A stretch of DNA of 25,535 nt from CAYMRB01 sp964392615 (lineage in GTDB: Bacteria; Planctomycetota; UBA8108), in NCBI GenBank assembly GCA_964392615.1, contig CAYMRB010000093.1, positions 1 to 25,535 on the forward strand, written 5' to 3'. The notes beneath the pieces were generated by a model, which ran no database searches, was not told the origin of the DNA, and was given only the letters and a program-made list of their open reading frames with translations. Within the stretch, counting starts at the first letter, position 1, and every line of letters starts with the position of its first letter. Positions 5,318-12,621 of this stretch are shown here, piece by piece. A program made the position numbers and the translations under genes.

Positions 5318-7507
5318 ATGGACGTGACCCAGCAGACCGAGTACCTGGAGCGCGCCGAGACGGGTTTTGCACGGATCGATGTCGGCGAAGAGCTCCGCGA
5401 AAAGGCGTTCGAGAATCTGCGCTTCTGGCTCTGCGACGATCGGCTCGCGTACGCTCGGCCCCAGCTCGAGGCGCTCATCGAGGCCGGTAACTTCGATCCG
5501 CTGTTCGACGCCTTCTTCCAGCAGATCCCGTTCGGCACCGGCGGTCGACGCGGCCCGGTAGGCTTCGGCGCCAACCGTATCAACGCCCACACGATCGGCA
5601 CGTCGATCCAGGGACACTGCGAGTTCCTGAAGAAGCACTTCCCGAACGAGAAGCTCAGCGTCGTCGTCGCCTACGACGTGCGCCGATTCGAGGATCTGCG
5701 CGGTGTCTATGATTCCGAGCGGCCCAATCCGCTCCTCGGCGTCACTTCGTACGACTTCGCCCAGGTCGCGGCGCGCGTCTACGCGGCCAACGGCGTGCGC
5801 GTGTGGTTCAACAGCCCCGAGTCCGAGCACTTCATCTCGACGCCGGAGCTGTCGTTCACCATCCGCCAGCTCGATGCCCATGGCGGGCTGAACATCTCCG
5901 CCTCGCACAATCACCCGGACGACAACGGCGCCAAGATCTACAATGCGCGCGGTGGCCAGGAAGTCCCGCCCCTCGACGAGGAGATGGCGACGATCGTCGA
6001 GTCGATCGACGAAGCGACGACGATGCCGTGGGAAGCCGCGGTCGAGCAGGGCCTCGTGCGTTGGATCGATCCGGCCGTGCACGATGAATATGTCGCGACG
6101 AACGTCGGTGTGTCGCTCGACGATTCGCTGCGCTCGGCGAAGATCGTGTTCACGCCGCTTCACGGAACAGGCTGGTCGTCTATCGGCCAGACTCTCCTCG
6201 GCGCGGGCTTCGACGTCGAGTGCTACGCGGATCAAGCCGAGCCGAACGGAGCGTTCCCGAACGTGCCGTTCCGGTCCCCGAACCCCGAGGTGCCGCAGTC
6301 GTGCGACGGGGCCACCGCGTACGCTCGCGAGAAGGGCGTCGACGCCGTCCTCGCCGCTGACCCGGACGCGGATCGACTGGGCATGGTCGTCCCCGACCCG
6401 GACCGCGGCTGGACGTTCCTCAACGGTAACCAAGTCGGCACGCTGTTGGCGGCCTACATGATCGAGGCCGGAGCCGCTGGCAGCCGCGAGAACTCGTTCT
6501 GCATCACGACGGTCGTCACGACCTCGCTGTTCCGCCGCATCGCCGAGTCGCGTGGCATCCAGTGCGTCTCCGAGCTGCCGATCGGTTTCAAGTACATCGC
6601 CGACGTGATGAAGAACATCGAGGACGACGGCACCTACGGGAACGTCCGCGGCTCGATCGACGACTTCGTCCTCGGCATCGAGGAGTCGCACGGCTACCTC
6701 GTCACGCCGACGATCCGCGACAAGGACGCCGCCGGCGCCGCCGTGCTCCTCGGCGAACTCGCCTCGAAGCTCCGCGACGAGGGCCGTTCCGTGCTGTCGT
6801 ACCTCGACGACGTGTACCGCAAATTCGGGTACGTCCGAAACCAGCTCGTCTCGACCGTGATGCTCGGCGCCAAGGGCTACCTGGATATCCGCCGGATCCA
6901 GGCGAGCCTGCGCGAGTCGCCGCCCGAGTCGATCGGTGGGCGTAAGGTCTTGCGGTTCGTCGACCGGCAGGATGAGTCCGGCGAGTTCGGGCCGATCGTG
7001 TCGGAGACCGATCGCGCCGCTCGCGACCTCCTGACGATCGATCTCGAGGGCGACGTGCGCCTCGTGCTGCGACCGAGCGGTACCGAGCCGAAGAACAAGA
7101 TCTACGTCGAGGCTGGCGGCCCCGCGCTCGGCGAGTCGGCGACGGACGAGGCCCTCGCGCAGCAGAAGCGAGAGATCGACGCAGTCGCGAACGAGATCGC
7201 GCGCGCCTTCACGCTCGAGATGCTCGGTCGCATCGGCGTCGAGATCGCGCCGTGGGCGCTCGAGGTCTCGGATCTGGTGCCGCTCAAGTGGAAGTGCGAC
7301 TTCGCCGACTCGTTCCTGCCCGAGCTCGTCGGCAAACTGTCGGCTGGCGACGCGCCCGGCGAACTGGGACAATGGGCCGACGATCGACTGCGCGACTACG
7401 GAGCCGACGGCCGGATGCTCGTCCGCGACGCGGTCGCCGCGTACTGTCGCGACGAGAGTCCGGACGACGCGGTTCGCAGCGGCCTGGCCGGAATCTTCGA
7501 GCTTTGA
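5318..7507 (+). CDS. Phosphohexomutase (phosphoglucomutase/phosphomannomutase family), extended
   Basis: 729 residues from ATG 5318, chosen because GTGGAG lies 7 bases upstream; the frame stays open further upstream only as antisense of the Wzc-like gene. The enzyme should interconvert hexose 1- and 6-phosphates (glucose, mannose or a related sugar) in the cytoplasm. Family motifs appear in order: TGGRRG near residue 70, active-site loop SASHNH (194-199, phosphoserine S196), metal loop DPDADRLG (348-355), sugar-binding GIEESHGY (453-460) and phosphate-binding RPSGTEP (585-591). The active-site loop has His where most members have Pro after SASHN. The protein is longer than the usual 450-600 residues: about 130 residues follow the phosphate-binding motif. 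It could supply nucleotide-sugar precursors for the exopolysaccharide function suggested by the divergent Wzc-like gene. Sugar specificity cannot be read from the sequence. Confidence 0.92.
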   Translation: MDVTQQTEYLERAETGFARIDVGEELREKAFENLRFWLCDDRLAYARPQLEALIEAGNFDPLFDAFFQQIPFGTGGRRGPVGFGANRINAHTIGTSIQGHCEFLKKHFPNEKLSVVVAYDVRRFEDLRGVYDSERPNPLLGVTSYDFAQVAARVYAANGVRVWFNSPESEHFISTPELSFTIRQLDAHGGLNISASHNHPDDNGAKIYNARGGQEVPPLDEEMATIVESIDEATTMPWEAAVEQGLVRWIDPAVHDEYVATNVGVSLDDSLRSAKIVFTPLHGTGWSSIGQTLLGAGFDVECYADQAEPNGAFPNVPFRSPNPEVPQSCDGATAYAREKGVDAVLAADPDADRLGMVVPDPDRGWTFLNGNQVGTLLAAYMIEAGAAGSRENSFCITTVVTTSLFRRIAESRGIQCVSELPIGFKYIADVMKNIEDDGTYGNVRGSIDDFVLGIEESHGYLVTPTIRDKDAAGAAVLLGELASKLRDEGRSVLSYLDDVYRKFGYVRNQLVSTVMLGAKGYLDIRRIQASLRESPPESIGGRKVLRFVDRQDESGEFGPIVSETDRAARDLLTIDLEGDVRLVLRPSGTEPKNKIYVEAGGPALGESATDEALAQQKREIDAVANEIARAFTLEMLGRIGVEIAPWALEVSDLVPLKWKCDFADSFLPELVGKLSAGDAPGELGQWADDRLRDYGADGRMLVRDAVAAYCRDESPDDAVRSGLAGIFEL

Positions 7508-7542
7508 CAAGCGCGGTCAAGCGAGGACGAGGAAACAACACG

Positions 7543-7965
7543 ATGAGATCGACAGCCTTCCTGACACTCCTGGCCATCGCCATCGCGTGCGGTGGTTGTG
7601 CTCCGCAGGAGCCGATCATGACACCTCCCGCGAGCGAGTTGGAGAACCCGACGCTGAGCAGGTGGGACGAGATCCACACCACGCGCATCGTGGACGGAGA
7701 CGTCGTGCGCGAGAAGAGCGGGCACCTCGAGCTGCGCTACGAGAGGGACGACGGCCAGGATAGCGGCCAGCAGTTCATCTACGGCAAGGACCCGAACCTC
7801 CCGCTCGGTTTCAGGAATCCGAGCGGCAAGACCTTCCAGTACACCGAACGTCGCGAGCAGACTCCGACGACCAGCGAAGTCGGTCGTTGGCAGCTCGACC
7901 GCGCCATACGACATCTGCTCGACCTCGACGCGGACACGACGATCGAATTCGTCCCCCTCCGTTAG
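7543..7965 (+). CDS. Small putative lipoprotein of unknown function
   Basis: 140 residues from ATG 7543; GAGGAA sits about 9 bases upstream. The start is 35 bases after the mutase stop, so the two are probably co-transcribed. The N-terminus (MRST, then a hydrophobic stretch to residue 15, then CGGC) is a signal peptide with candidate lipidation cysteines C16 and C19. Neither is a canonical lipobox: C19 has Cys at -3. The mature part is polar, with many charged residues and short strand-like segments (SGHLELRYERDD; TTIEFVPLR). No family was recognised. An envelope location is inferred from the signal only. Confidence 0.68.
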   Translation: MRSTAFLTLLAIAIACGGCAPQEPIMTPPASELENPTLSRWDEIHTTRIVDGDVVREKSGHLELRYERDDGQDSGQQFIYGKDPNLPLGFRNPSGKTFQYTERREQTPTTSEVGRWQLDRAIRHLLDLDADTTIEFVPLR

Positions 7966-8003
7966 CCTCGAGATAGCTCCTCGATCGTTCGCGCATCGCC
8001 TTT

Positions 8004-8031
8004 GTGGTTTGCCACGCGTCGTGGCGACCAC
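8004..8031 (+). other. Hairpin upstream of the HExxH protein gene
   Basis: GTGGTTTGCCACG (8004-8016) pairs with CGTGGCGACCAC (8020-8031) across a 3-base loop with one bulged base. It lies 38 bases after the lipoprotein stop and 14 bases before ATG 8046. No U tract follows. It may end the lipoprotein transcript or influence initiation at 8046. Confidence 0.55.
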
Positions 8032-8045
8032 TACGATGAACGGTG

Positions 8046-8858
8046 ATGCGACAGCGAAGGGAGAGCGTTGACGTTCGAAGAGTGCGGCGACGCCCGACGT
8101 CATCCGGTCGATTCGAGTCGCAACTCGATGCGACCGAAGAGCGGCTGCGAGCGTTGATCTGGCGCCATCGCCCCGATCTGGTGTACGGAACGGGATTGCG
8201 GATCCTCTTCACGTGCAACACGAGCCGACTCGTGTCGTTGCGCTACAAGGGGAACAGCGGCGCGTTGCGCGTGCACAGACTGTTCTCGAACGCGCCCGAC
8301 GAAGTGCTCGAGGCGATCGTCGTGCAGTTCTTCACGCACGTGTCGCGCCCCTCCTCGCGCGCGCTGCGCGCGAGGATCATGGACTTCGTTCACCACAACC
8401 GCGAGTTGACGCTCGCCACCACGGCGTTGCCGCGAATGCGGCCACCGCGCGGCGAAGTGTACGACCTCGAGGAGGTCCGCGACCATGTCGTTCGCCGCTT
8501 CGTCCCGGAGAGACGGCGAGCGCGACCGGGGTTGCGCGTCGGCTGGTCGCGCCGTGCGACGCCCTCGCTGATGGGGAAGTGGGTCGAGACTCCGGAGAGG
8601 CAGCCGAATCTGATCGTCATCAACCGCCTGCTCGACGATCGGCGCGTGCCGCGGTTCTACGTCGATTACATCGTCTACCATGAGGTCCTGCACGACCTCT
8701 TCCCGATCGATCGCCGGGACGGACGCTGGGTACAGCATCCACCGGAATTCCGCCGCCGCGAACGTCAGTTCACGCACTTCGCCGCAGCGCGTCTTTGGGA
8801 ACGCGAGCGCCTTGCGGGCCTGCTGCGCCGCAGTGCATCGGAGACGGAGAGCGGGTGA
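8046..8858 (+). CDS. Putative zinc metallopeptidase (HExxH, SprT/YgjP-like)
   Basis: 270 residues from ATG 8046; a GTG directly before it (8043) is equally possible, and no clear ribosome-binding site is visible. The core motif is YHEVLHDLF, with H212, E213 and H216 forming a HExxH zincin site. H231 in HPPEFRRRERQF is a likely third zinc ligand, followed by a Glu and aromatic residues as in SprT- and YgjP-type proteins. The N-terminal 130 residues are Arg-rich and basic, and there is no signal peptide or membrane segment, so a cytoplasmic, possibly nucleic-acid-associated, location is likely. The substrate is unknown. It converges on the dockerin gene, with only the palindrome at 8858-8881 between them. 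Confidence 0.7.
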   Translation: MRQRRESVDVRRVRRRPTSSGRFESQLDATEERLRALIWRHRPDLVYGTGLRILFTCNTSRLVSLRYKGNSGALRVHRLFSNAPDEVLEAIVVQFFTHVSRPSSRALRARIMDFVHHNRELTLATTALPRMRPPRGEVYDLEEVRDHVVRRFVPERRRARPGLRVGWSRRATPSLMGKWVETPERQPNLIVINRLLDDRRVPRFYVDYIVYHEVLHDLFPIDRRDGRWVQHPPEFRRRERQFTHFAAARLWERERLAGLLRRSASETESG

Positions 8859-8881
8859 CGAGCCGTCAGCTGACGGCTCGT
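8858..8881. terminator. Perfect 24-base palindrome between convergent genes (bidirectional terminator candidate)
   Basis: Arm ACGAGCCGTCAG (8858-8869) is followed directly by its exact reverse complement (8870-8881). Its first base is the last base of the zincin gene's TGA, and its other end is 12 bases from the stop of the minus-strand dockerin gene. There is no T run on either strand, so termination or 3'-end protection in both directions is inferred from position. Confidence 0.65.
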
Positions 8882-8893
8882 GCCGCGCGTCGA

Positions 8894-10075
8894 TCAGAGC
8901 TGGTCCGACGCGCAGCCGAGGCTGCCGCTGCCGTCGTCCGATGGATCGACGCCGGCTTGCGGGAACGGCTCCGAGGGCTGCGGGCCGCCCTGGAACAGGT
9001 AGTTGAGCAGCCACACCGGATCGGACACGTCGACGTTCGTGTCGTTGTTGGCGTCGCCCGCGTCCATGCACGGCGGAGCGTCACCGCCGAGGAACACGTA
9101 CGAGAGCAGGAAGACAGGGTCGCTCAAGTCGACGCCGTCGTCCTTGTTCGCATCGCCTCGGATGAAGCCGCGACGAACCTCGACGCCGGCGCCGTCGGAG
9201 ACCAGCACCGGGCGATACGCGACGTCGCCCTGGAAGACGAGGTTGTGCGCCGGTGCCATCCGGTCGGCCAGGCTCTCGGGCACGTCCGGAACGATCACGC
9301 CGTCCGCGAACTCGATCGGCGCGAAGCCCATGTCGGCGCAGCTCGCGATCGCGACGGATAACGTGGCGACGAGCTGATCCTCCCCGGCCGGGAAGTTCGG
9401 ATCCGAACCGGCGTTGAACCAGAACGGCGTGGCGAAATCGCGCAGCGCGGCGATGAACGCGACGCCGTGCGCGTTGTCGAAGTCCGCGACGATGAACTCG
9501 GCGCTCGCCGCCGACAGCATCGTGTCCTCTTCGGTGCGGATCTCCTGAATCAGAATGTCAGGGCAACCCTCGTCGCGCTGGTTGTACTGGAGCACGATCT
9601 GCAAGCCGGAGATCGGCTCGTCGTTCGTCAGGGTCAGCGGAATCTCGATGCCCGTGTGGCTCGGCACGCCGGCGCCCGCTCCGAGCGTGAGCTCGAACCG
9701 CGGATCCGGCTCGTCCGGCACGGTGACCTCGCCGGGCGTTCCGTCGACGCCGGGAGCGGCGAACGGCTCCGCCGGAGGCGGACCGTCGGCGAACAGGAAG
9801 TTCTGCAGATACGCGTAGTCGCTGAGCTCGACGAGACCGTTGTCGTTCGCGTCGGCCGCGTCCGGACACGGCGGAACGCTCGTCCCGGTGAACAGGTACG
9901 CGGGAATGTCGACGGCATCGTTGAGGTCGACGACACCCTCGTTGACCAGGTCGGCGAGGTTGCCACGCAGGAATTCGCAGTCGTCGGCACGAAGCTCACC
10001 GAGCGAGGCGGCAACGACCACAAACGAAGCGAGAAGCACGGCAGACCGCGACAGCAGGACGCGAGAGTTGGTCAT
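8894..10075 (-). CDS. Secreted protein with dockerin-like repeats at both ends and a cohesin-like middle
   Basis: 393 residues from ATG 10075, with GGAGGAG about 5 bases upstream. A signal peptide covers residues 1-30, with probable cleavage after ELRA. A dockerin-like pair lies at about 37-108: the second loop DANDNGLVELSD is canonical, the first is degenerate. Residues about 115-295 are beta-rich, with a segment (IPLTLTNDEPISGLQIVLQYN) resembling cohesin-type domains. A second dockerin-like pair is at 301-393 (GDANKDDGVDLSD and DANNDTNVDVSD, each followed by LL.Y.F). In Planctomycetota such repeats are common in large secreted proteins; calcium binding and assembly at the cell surface are inferred. 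No enzymatic motif is visible. It has its own promoter (10133-10161). Confidence 0.85.
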   Translation of the reverse strand: MTNSRVLLSRSAVLLASFVVVAASLGELRADDCEFLRGNLADLVNEGVVDLNDAVDIPAYLFTGTSVPPCPDAADANDNGLVELSDYAYLQNFLFADGPPPAEPFAAPGVDGTPGEVTVPDEPDPRFELTLGAGAGVPSHTGIEIPLTLTNDEPISGLQIVLQYNQRDEGCPDILIQEIRTEEDTMLSAASAEFIVADFDNAHGVAFIAALRDFATPFWFNAGSDPNFPAGEDQLVATLSVAIASCADMGFAPIEFADGVIVPDVPESLADRMAPAHNLVFQGDVAYRPVLVSDGAGVEVRRGFIRGDANKDDGVDLSDPVFLLSYVFLGGDAPPCMDAGDANNDTNVDVSDPVWLLNYLFQGGPQPSEPFPQAGVDPSDDGSGSLGCASDQL

Positions 10076-10132
10076 TTATTCTCCTCCGACCGCGCGCACC
10101 CCAGAGACCCGACGGGCTGGATACCAGCCGCT

Positions 10133-10161
10133 ATCTTAGTGAGTCGACCCGGGGAGTTCAA
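10133..10161 (-). promoter_or_regulatory. Promoter of the dockerin/cohesin-like gene with a 5' hairpin
   Basis: On the minus strand TTGAAC (plus 10156-10161) and TAAGAT (plus 10133-10138) are separated by 17 bases. Initiation would be near 10126. A perfect 6-bp hairpin, GGCTGG-ATA-CCAGCC (10115-10129), lies at the predicted 5' end of the mRNA, where it could stabilise the message. The leader to ATG 10075 is about 50 bases. Confidence 0.6.
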
Positions 10162-10184
10162 GCGGCCCGTACGGTCCTCGACAT

Positions 10185-10204
10185 GCACGGTCCTCGACCT
10201 GTGC
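10185..10204 (-). terminator. Weak hairpin downstream of the tail-collar gene
   Basis: GCAC-GGTC pairs with GACC-GTGC around CTC, with one bulged T (10200). It lies 56 bases past the tail-collar stop on the minus strand and has no U tract. It overlaps the second copy of a 15-base near-direct repeat (10171-10185 and 10187-10201, starting ACGGTCCTCGAC). Terminator function is tentative. Confidence 0.3.
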
Positions 10205-10259
10205 CTACCAGCCCGTGGCGCCGCACGGGCCGGCCGCGACGGAGCTCTGTCGCTCGATC

Positions 10260-10802
10260 TCAATTCCGCGACGGGAAGACGCCGATGAGCGCGATGATGA
10301 AGTGCACGCACTGAAACGGCGGCATGTTCGTGTGCGATTGACCGCCGCCGGAGTCGCTGACGGTGACGTTCACCGCCCCCTCAGCCATGTCAGCGGTGGC
10401 CGTGTCCGCGTAGCCTTGATCGCCCTCCGACGAGCCCGACCAGACCTTGCCCTGCGGCGAGTCGGAGGTGCCGGCTCGGTCCGCACAGCGCGCGGCACCC
10501 GACGCGGGGTGATTGTGCGGCGGGACCTGAGTCAGGTTCAGGGTGACGTCCTCCGAGCCGCCCTCCGCTCCGAGGCGCCGATCCGTCAGACCGGGCCCGT
10601 TCCCCGCGTGCATCGGCATGCGGCCGCGGAGGTCGGGAAGCCCGAACGTCGTGCGCCCGTCGCCGCCATAGGTCGTGCCAAGCAGCGAGAACAGGGCCGA
10701 GTTCTGGGCCACCGACAGGAGCTGCCCGTTGCAGAAGGCCCAGCCGCGTGGCGCGAAGTTGCCGCCGAACATGGTGATCTGAGCGATGAACGGTTCGGAC
10801 AT
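10260..10802 (-). CDS. Tail-collar / microcystin-dependent-protein family protein
   Basis: 180 residues from ATG 10802, with AAGGA 7 bases upstream. The N-terminal half is the collar domain: IAQITMFGGNFAPRGWAFCNGQ at the start, LFSLLGTTYGGDG in the middle, then FGLPDLRGRMP. A hinge with TQVPPHNHP follows. The end (SHTNMPPFQCVHFIIALIG) matches the usual end of the family. It is full length. Members are related to phage tail-fibre collar proteins, but many occur outside prophages, including the cyanobacterial MdpB-like proteins, and their role is poorly known. No other phage gene except the upstream DUF6916-like partner is present. Confidence 0.9.
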   Translation of the reverse strand: MSEPFIAQITMFGGNFAPRGWAFCNGQLLSVAQNSALFSLLGTTYGGDGRTTFGLPDLRGRMPMHAGNGPGLTDRRLGAEGGSEDVTLNLTQVPPHNHPASGAARCADRAGTSDSPQGKVWSGSSEGDQGYADTATADMAEGAVNVTVSDSGGGQSHTNMPPFQCVHFIIALIGVFPSRN

Positions 10803-10838
10803 GACGAATCCTTCTGGTCTCCAATCAAGATGGCGCCC

Positions 10839-10875
10839 GACGCGCCACTCGCGTCAGACGTTCTCGACCGCGAGA
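10839..10875. other. Two hairpins between the DUF6916-like and tail-collar genes
   Basis: GACGCG-CCACT-CGCGTC (10839-10855) and TCTCG-ACCG-CGAGA (10862-10875) are both perfect. They fill most of the 83-base gap between the two minus-strand genes. They could separate expression of the two genes or act as an mRNA processing site; neither has a T run. Confidence 0.45.
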
Positions 10876-10885
10876 CCGCGTCCGC

Positions 10886-11347
10886 TCAAGCGAATACGGC
10901 CTCGTAGTGCGCACCCTCCGGGAACGACCCGACGGGCACGAGGAACAGGCTCAGGTCGCCGAGCTCGCGATGGCGTAGCTCGTAGTTGGACTGGGGCAGC
11001 TCGACGCCGCTCGGCGCGACGAAGACGAGCGAGAACGGCTCCTGCCGCACGTGCGCGGGCAATCCGTCGCGCTTGCACGACACGGCTTCCGCCAGCTTCA
11101 CGTCGAAAACCATACCCGGCTCGACCTCGAGTCGAAACGTGGTCCCGACGTGCGGGGTGAACGCATCGAGCGTCGCTCGAGACAGGTCGAGCGACCCGAA
11201 GCGAACGCCTGCACGAACGGAGTCCATGGAGCCGGGCAGCAGGCACGCGGCTCCGAGCGCGGAGACGCTGCGCAGAAACGCACGCCTCGCCACATGCGCA
11301 TCGACCATGTCACCACCGGAGCTCGTCTTCGAAACGCGCAGTTGCAT
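10886..11347 (-). CDS. DUF6916-like protein with a Tat-type signal
   Basis: 153 residues from ATG 11347, with GGTGA about 6 bases upstream. A GTG at 11356 and an ATG at 11308 are alternative starts. The N-terminus has a twin-arginine motif (ARRAFLRS) followed by a short hydrophobic run and a cleavage-like region ending VRAG. The remainder is a small beta-rich domain with a pattern I associate with DUF6916: FRLEVEPG near the start, EPFSLVFVAP in the middle, and LPQSNYELRHRELGDLSLFLVPVG near the end. The family often neighbours tail-collar proteins, as here. Export in a folded state by the Tat pathway is inferred; function is unknown. Confidence 0.68.
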   Translation of the reverse strand: MQLRVSKTSSGGDMVDAHVARRAFLRSVSALGAACLLPGSMDSVRAGVRFGSLDLSRATLDAFTPHVGTTFRLEVEPGMVFDVKLAEAVSCKRDGLPAHVRQEPFSLVFVAPSGVELPQSNYELRHRELGDLSLFLVPVGSFPEGAHYEAVFA

Positions 11348-11402
11348 CGACTTCACCGCCGCGTTTGCCGTTTCGTTCGAATGACCCTAGTCAACCACTG
11401 CC

Positions 11403-11430
11403 ATGGTACGCCGCTCGACTTTGCAGTCAA
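11403..11430 (-). promoter_or_regulatory. Probable promoter of the DUF6916-like/tail-collar unit
   Basis: On the minus strand TTGACT (plus 11425-11430) is followed after 16 bases by TACCAT (plus 11403-11408). Initiation would be near 11396, 40-90 bases upstream of the candidate start codons. The two hexamers match the consensus moderately well. Confidence 0.45.
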
Positions 11431-11618
11431 TTTCGAAACGAGAGCGTCTCGACCCGTCACGCGAAAAACGATCGCGTCGAGCCGCGTCGGTCGGTAGAGT
11501 GAGGACTGCGAGGACTCATCGCATCGCGCCGTTCGCGGACGCTGCCGAAAGGGTCGTGAGGGTCGACCGTCAGCGTTCCAGCCCGGCGCGGGTAGATTCG
11601 ACGAAAGGGCGAATTGCC

Positions 11619-12599
11619 ATGGCAGCGTCGCTGCGTCGTACCGGATCGATCGCCGTCGTCCTGATCGCATGTTCGTTGTCGGTTCGTGCCGGCGTGCCGA
11701 GCCTGAATCCGGGCGACATCGTCATCCTCGGGATCCAATCGGACGCGCCCGACAGCTTCTCGTGGGCGCCGCTGGTCGACCTGCGGCCGGGCACGCGCAT
11801 CTTCTTCACCGACATCGGCTTCGGTATCGATTTCGAATCGACCTCCGACGGCGCGCTGCGGTACGTCGCTCCTCGCCTGATTCGAGCGGGAGAGATCCAG
11901 GTCGTCACCATCGAGGACGGCGCGGCACCGACGGGATACACGCGCGTCATCGGGGACGGCATGCGCGCCGGCAACTTCGGCGACCAGATCGCTGTCTTCG
12001 CCGGAACCTTGGCACGACCGCAGTTCCTGTTCGCCATCCACACGGCCTCGTCGGACTGGGGCGCCGATCGCAACCCGCCGAACCCGTCGACGGATTCCGA
12101 TCTCTATCCCGGTCTGACCGACGGTGTCAACGCGGTGGCCCTCGGCGCCGGCCCGCAGTCCGGCCAAGAGGTCGACAACGCGGTCTACCGCGGACCGTGT
12201 CGCGGGTCGCGCGAGGAGTTGCTCGCCGCCATCGCCAACTTCGAGATCTGGGACCGCTCGGACGACCCGCTCGGTGCGGCCCCCCCCTGCGACGAGCTCG
12301 AAGTCGTCGAGGGACCGGACGACCCGACCTTCGAGCGCGGCGACGCGAACACGGACGGCATCACCGACATCGCCGACGCGGTCTTCGTGCTCGGTTACCT
12401 GTTCCAGGGCAATCGCACGCCGACGTGTCTCGACGCGGCGGACGCCAACGACGACGGTGGCGTGGACATCTCCGACGCGTCCGCGCTGCTCGGCTACCTA
12501 TTCCTCGGATCGGGCCCGCCGCCGCCGCCGCTGACGGAGTGTGGAATCGATCCGACCGACGACGCGATCGGCTGCGAGAGCTTCGGGCCGTGCGCGTGA
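11619..12599 (+). CDS. Secreted protein with C-terminal dockerin-like repeats
   Basis: 326 residues from ATG 11619; AAGGG lies about 9 bases upstream. The frame is open further upstream but without signal-peptide features. A signal peptide occupies 1-24, with cleavage near VRA/GVPS. Residues about 27-215 begin GDIVILGIQSDAPDSFSWAPLVDLRPGT and IFFTDIGF. I associate this arrangement with a poorly characterised domain found at the start of many bacterial secreted proteins. The dockerin-like pair is at 238-326, with loops GDANTDGITDIAD and DANDDGGVDISD, each followed by LGYLF, and closes with the CGIDPTDD...C tail typical of planctomycete versions. No catalytic motif was seen. It is the second dockerin protein within 4 kb. 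Confidence 0.8.
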   Translation: MAASLRRTGSIAVVLIACSLSVRAGVPSLNPGDIVILGIQSDAPDSFSWAPLVDLRPGTRIFFTDIGFGIDFESTSDGALRYVAPRLIRAGEIQVVTIEDGAAPTGYTRVIGDGMRAGNFGDQIAVFAGTLARPQFLFAIHTASSDWGADRNPPNPSTDSDLYPGLTDGVNAVALGAGPQSGQEVDNAVYRGPCRGSREELLAAIANFEIWDRSDDPLGAAPPCDELEVVEGPDDPTFERGDANTDGITDIADAVFVLGYLFQGNRTPTCLDAADANDDGGVDISDASALLGYLFLGSGPPPPPLTECGIDPTDDAIGCESFGPCA

Positions 12600-12621
12600 A
12601 CGTGAGCGTGATCGCGAGAGA

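Noticed and set aside
10260..11347. Prophage
   Set aside because: Only a tail-collar-like gene and a DUF6916-like gene are present; no structural, replication, lysis or integrase genes accompany them.
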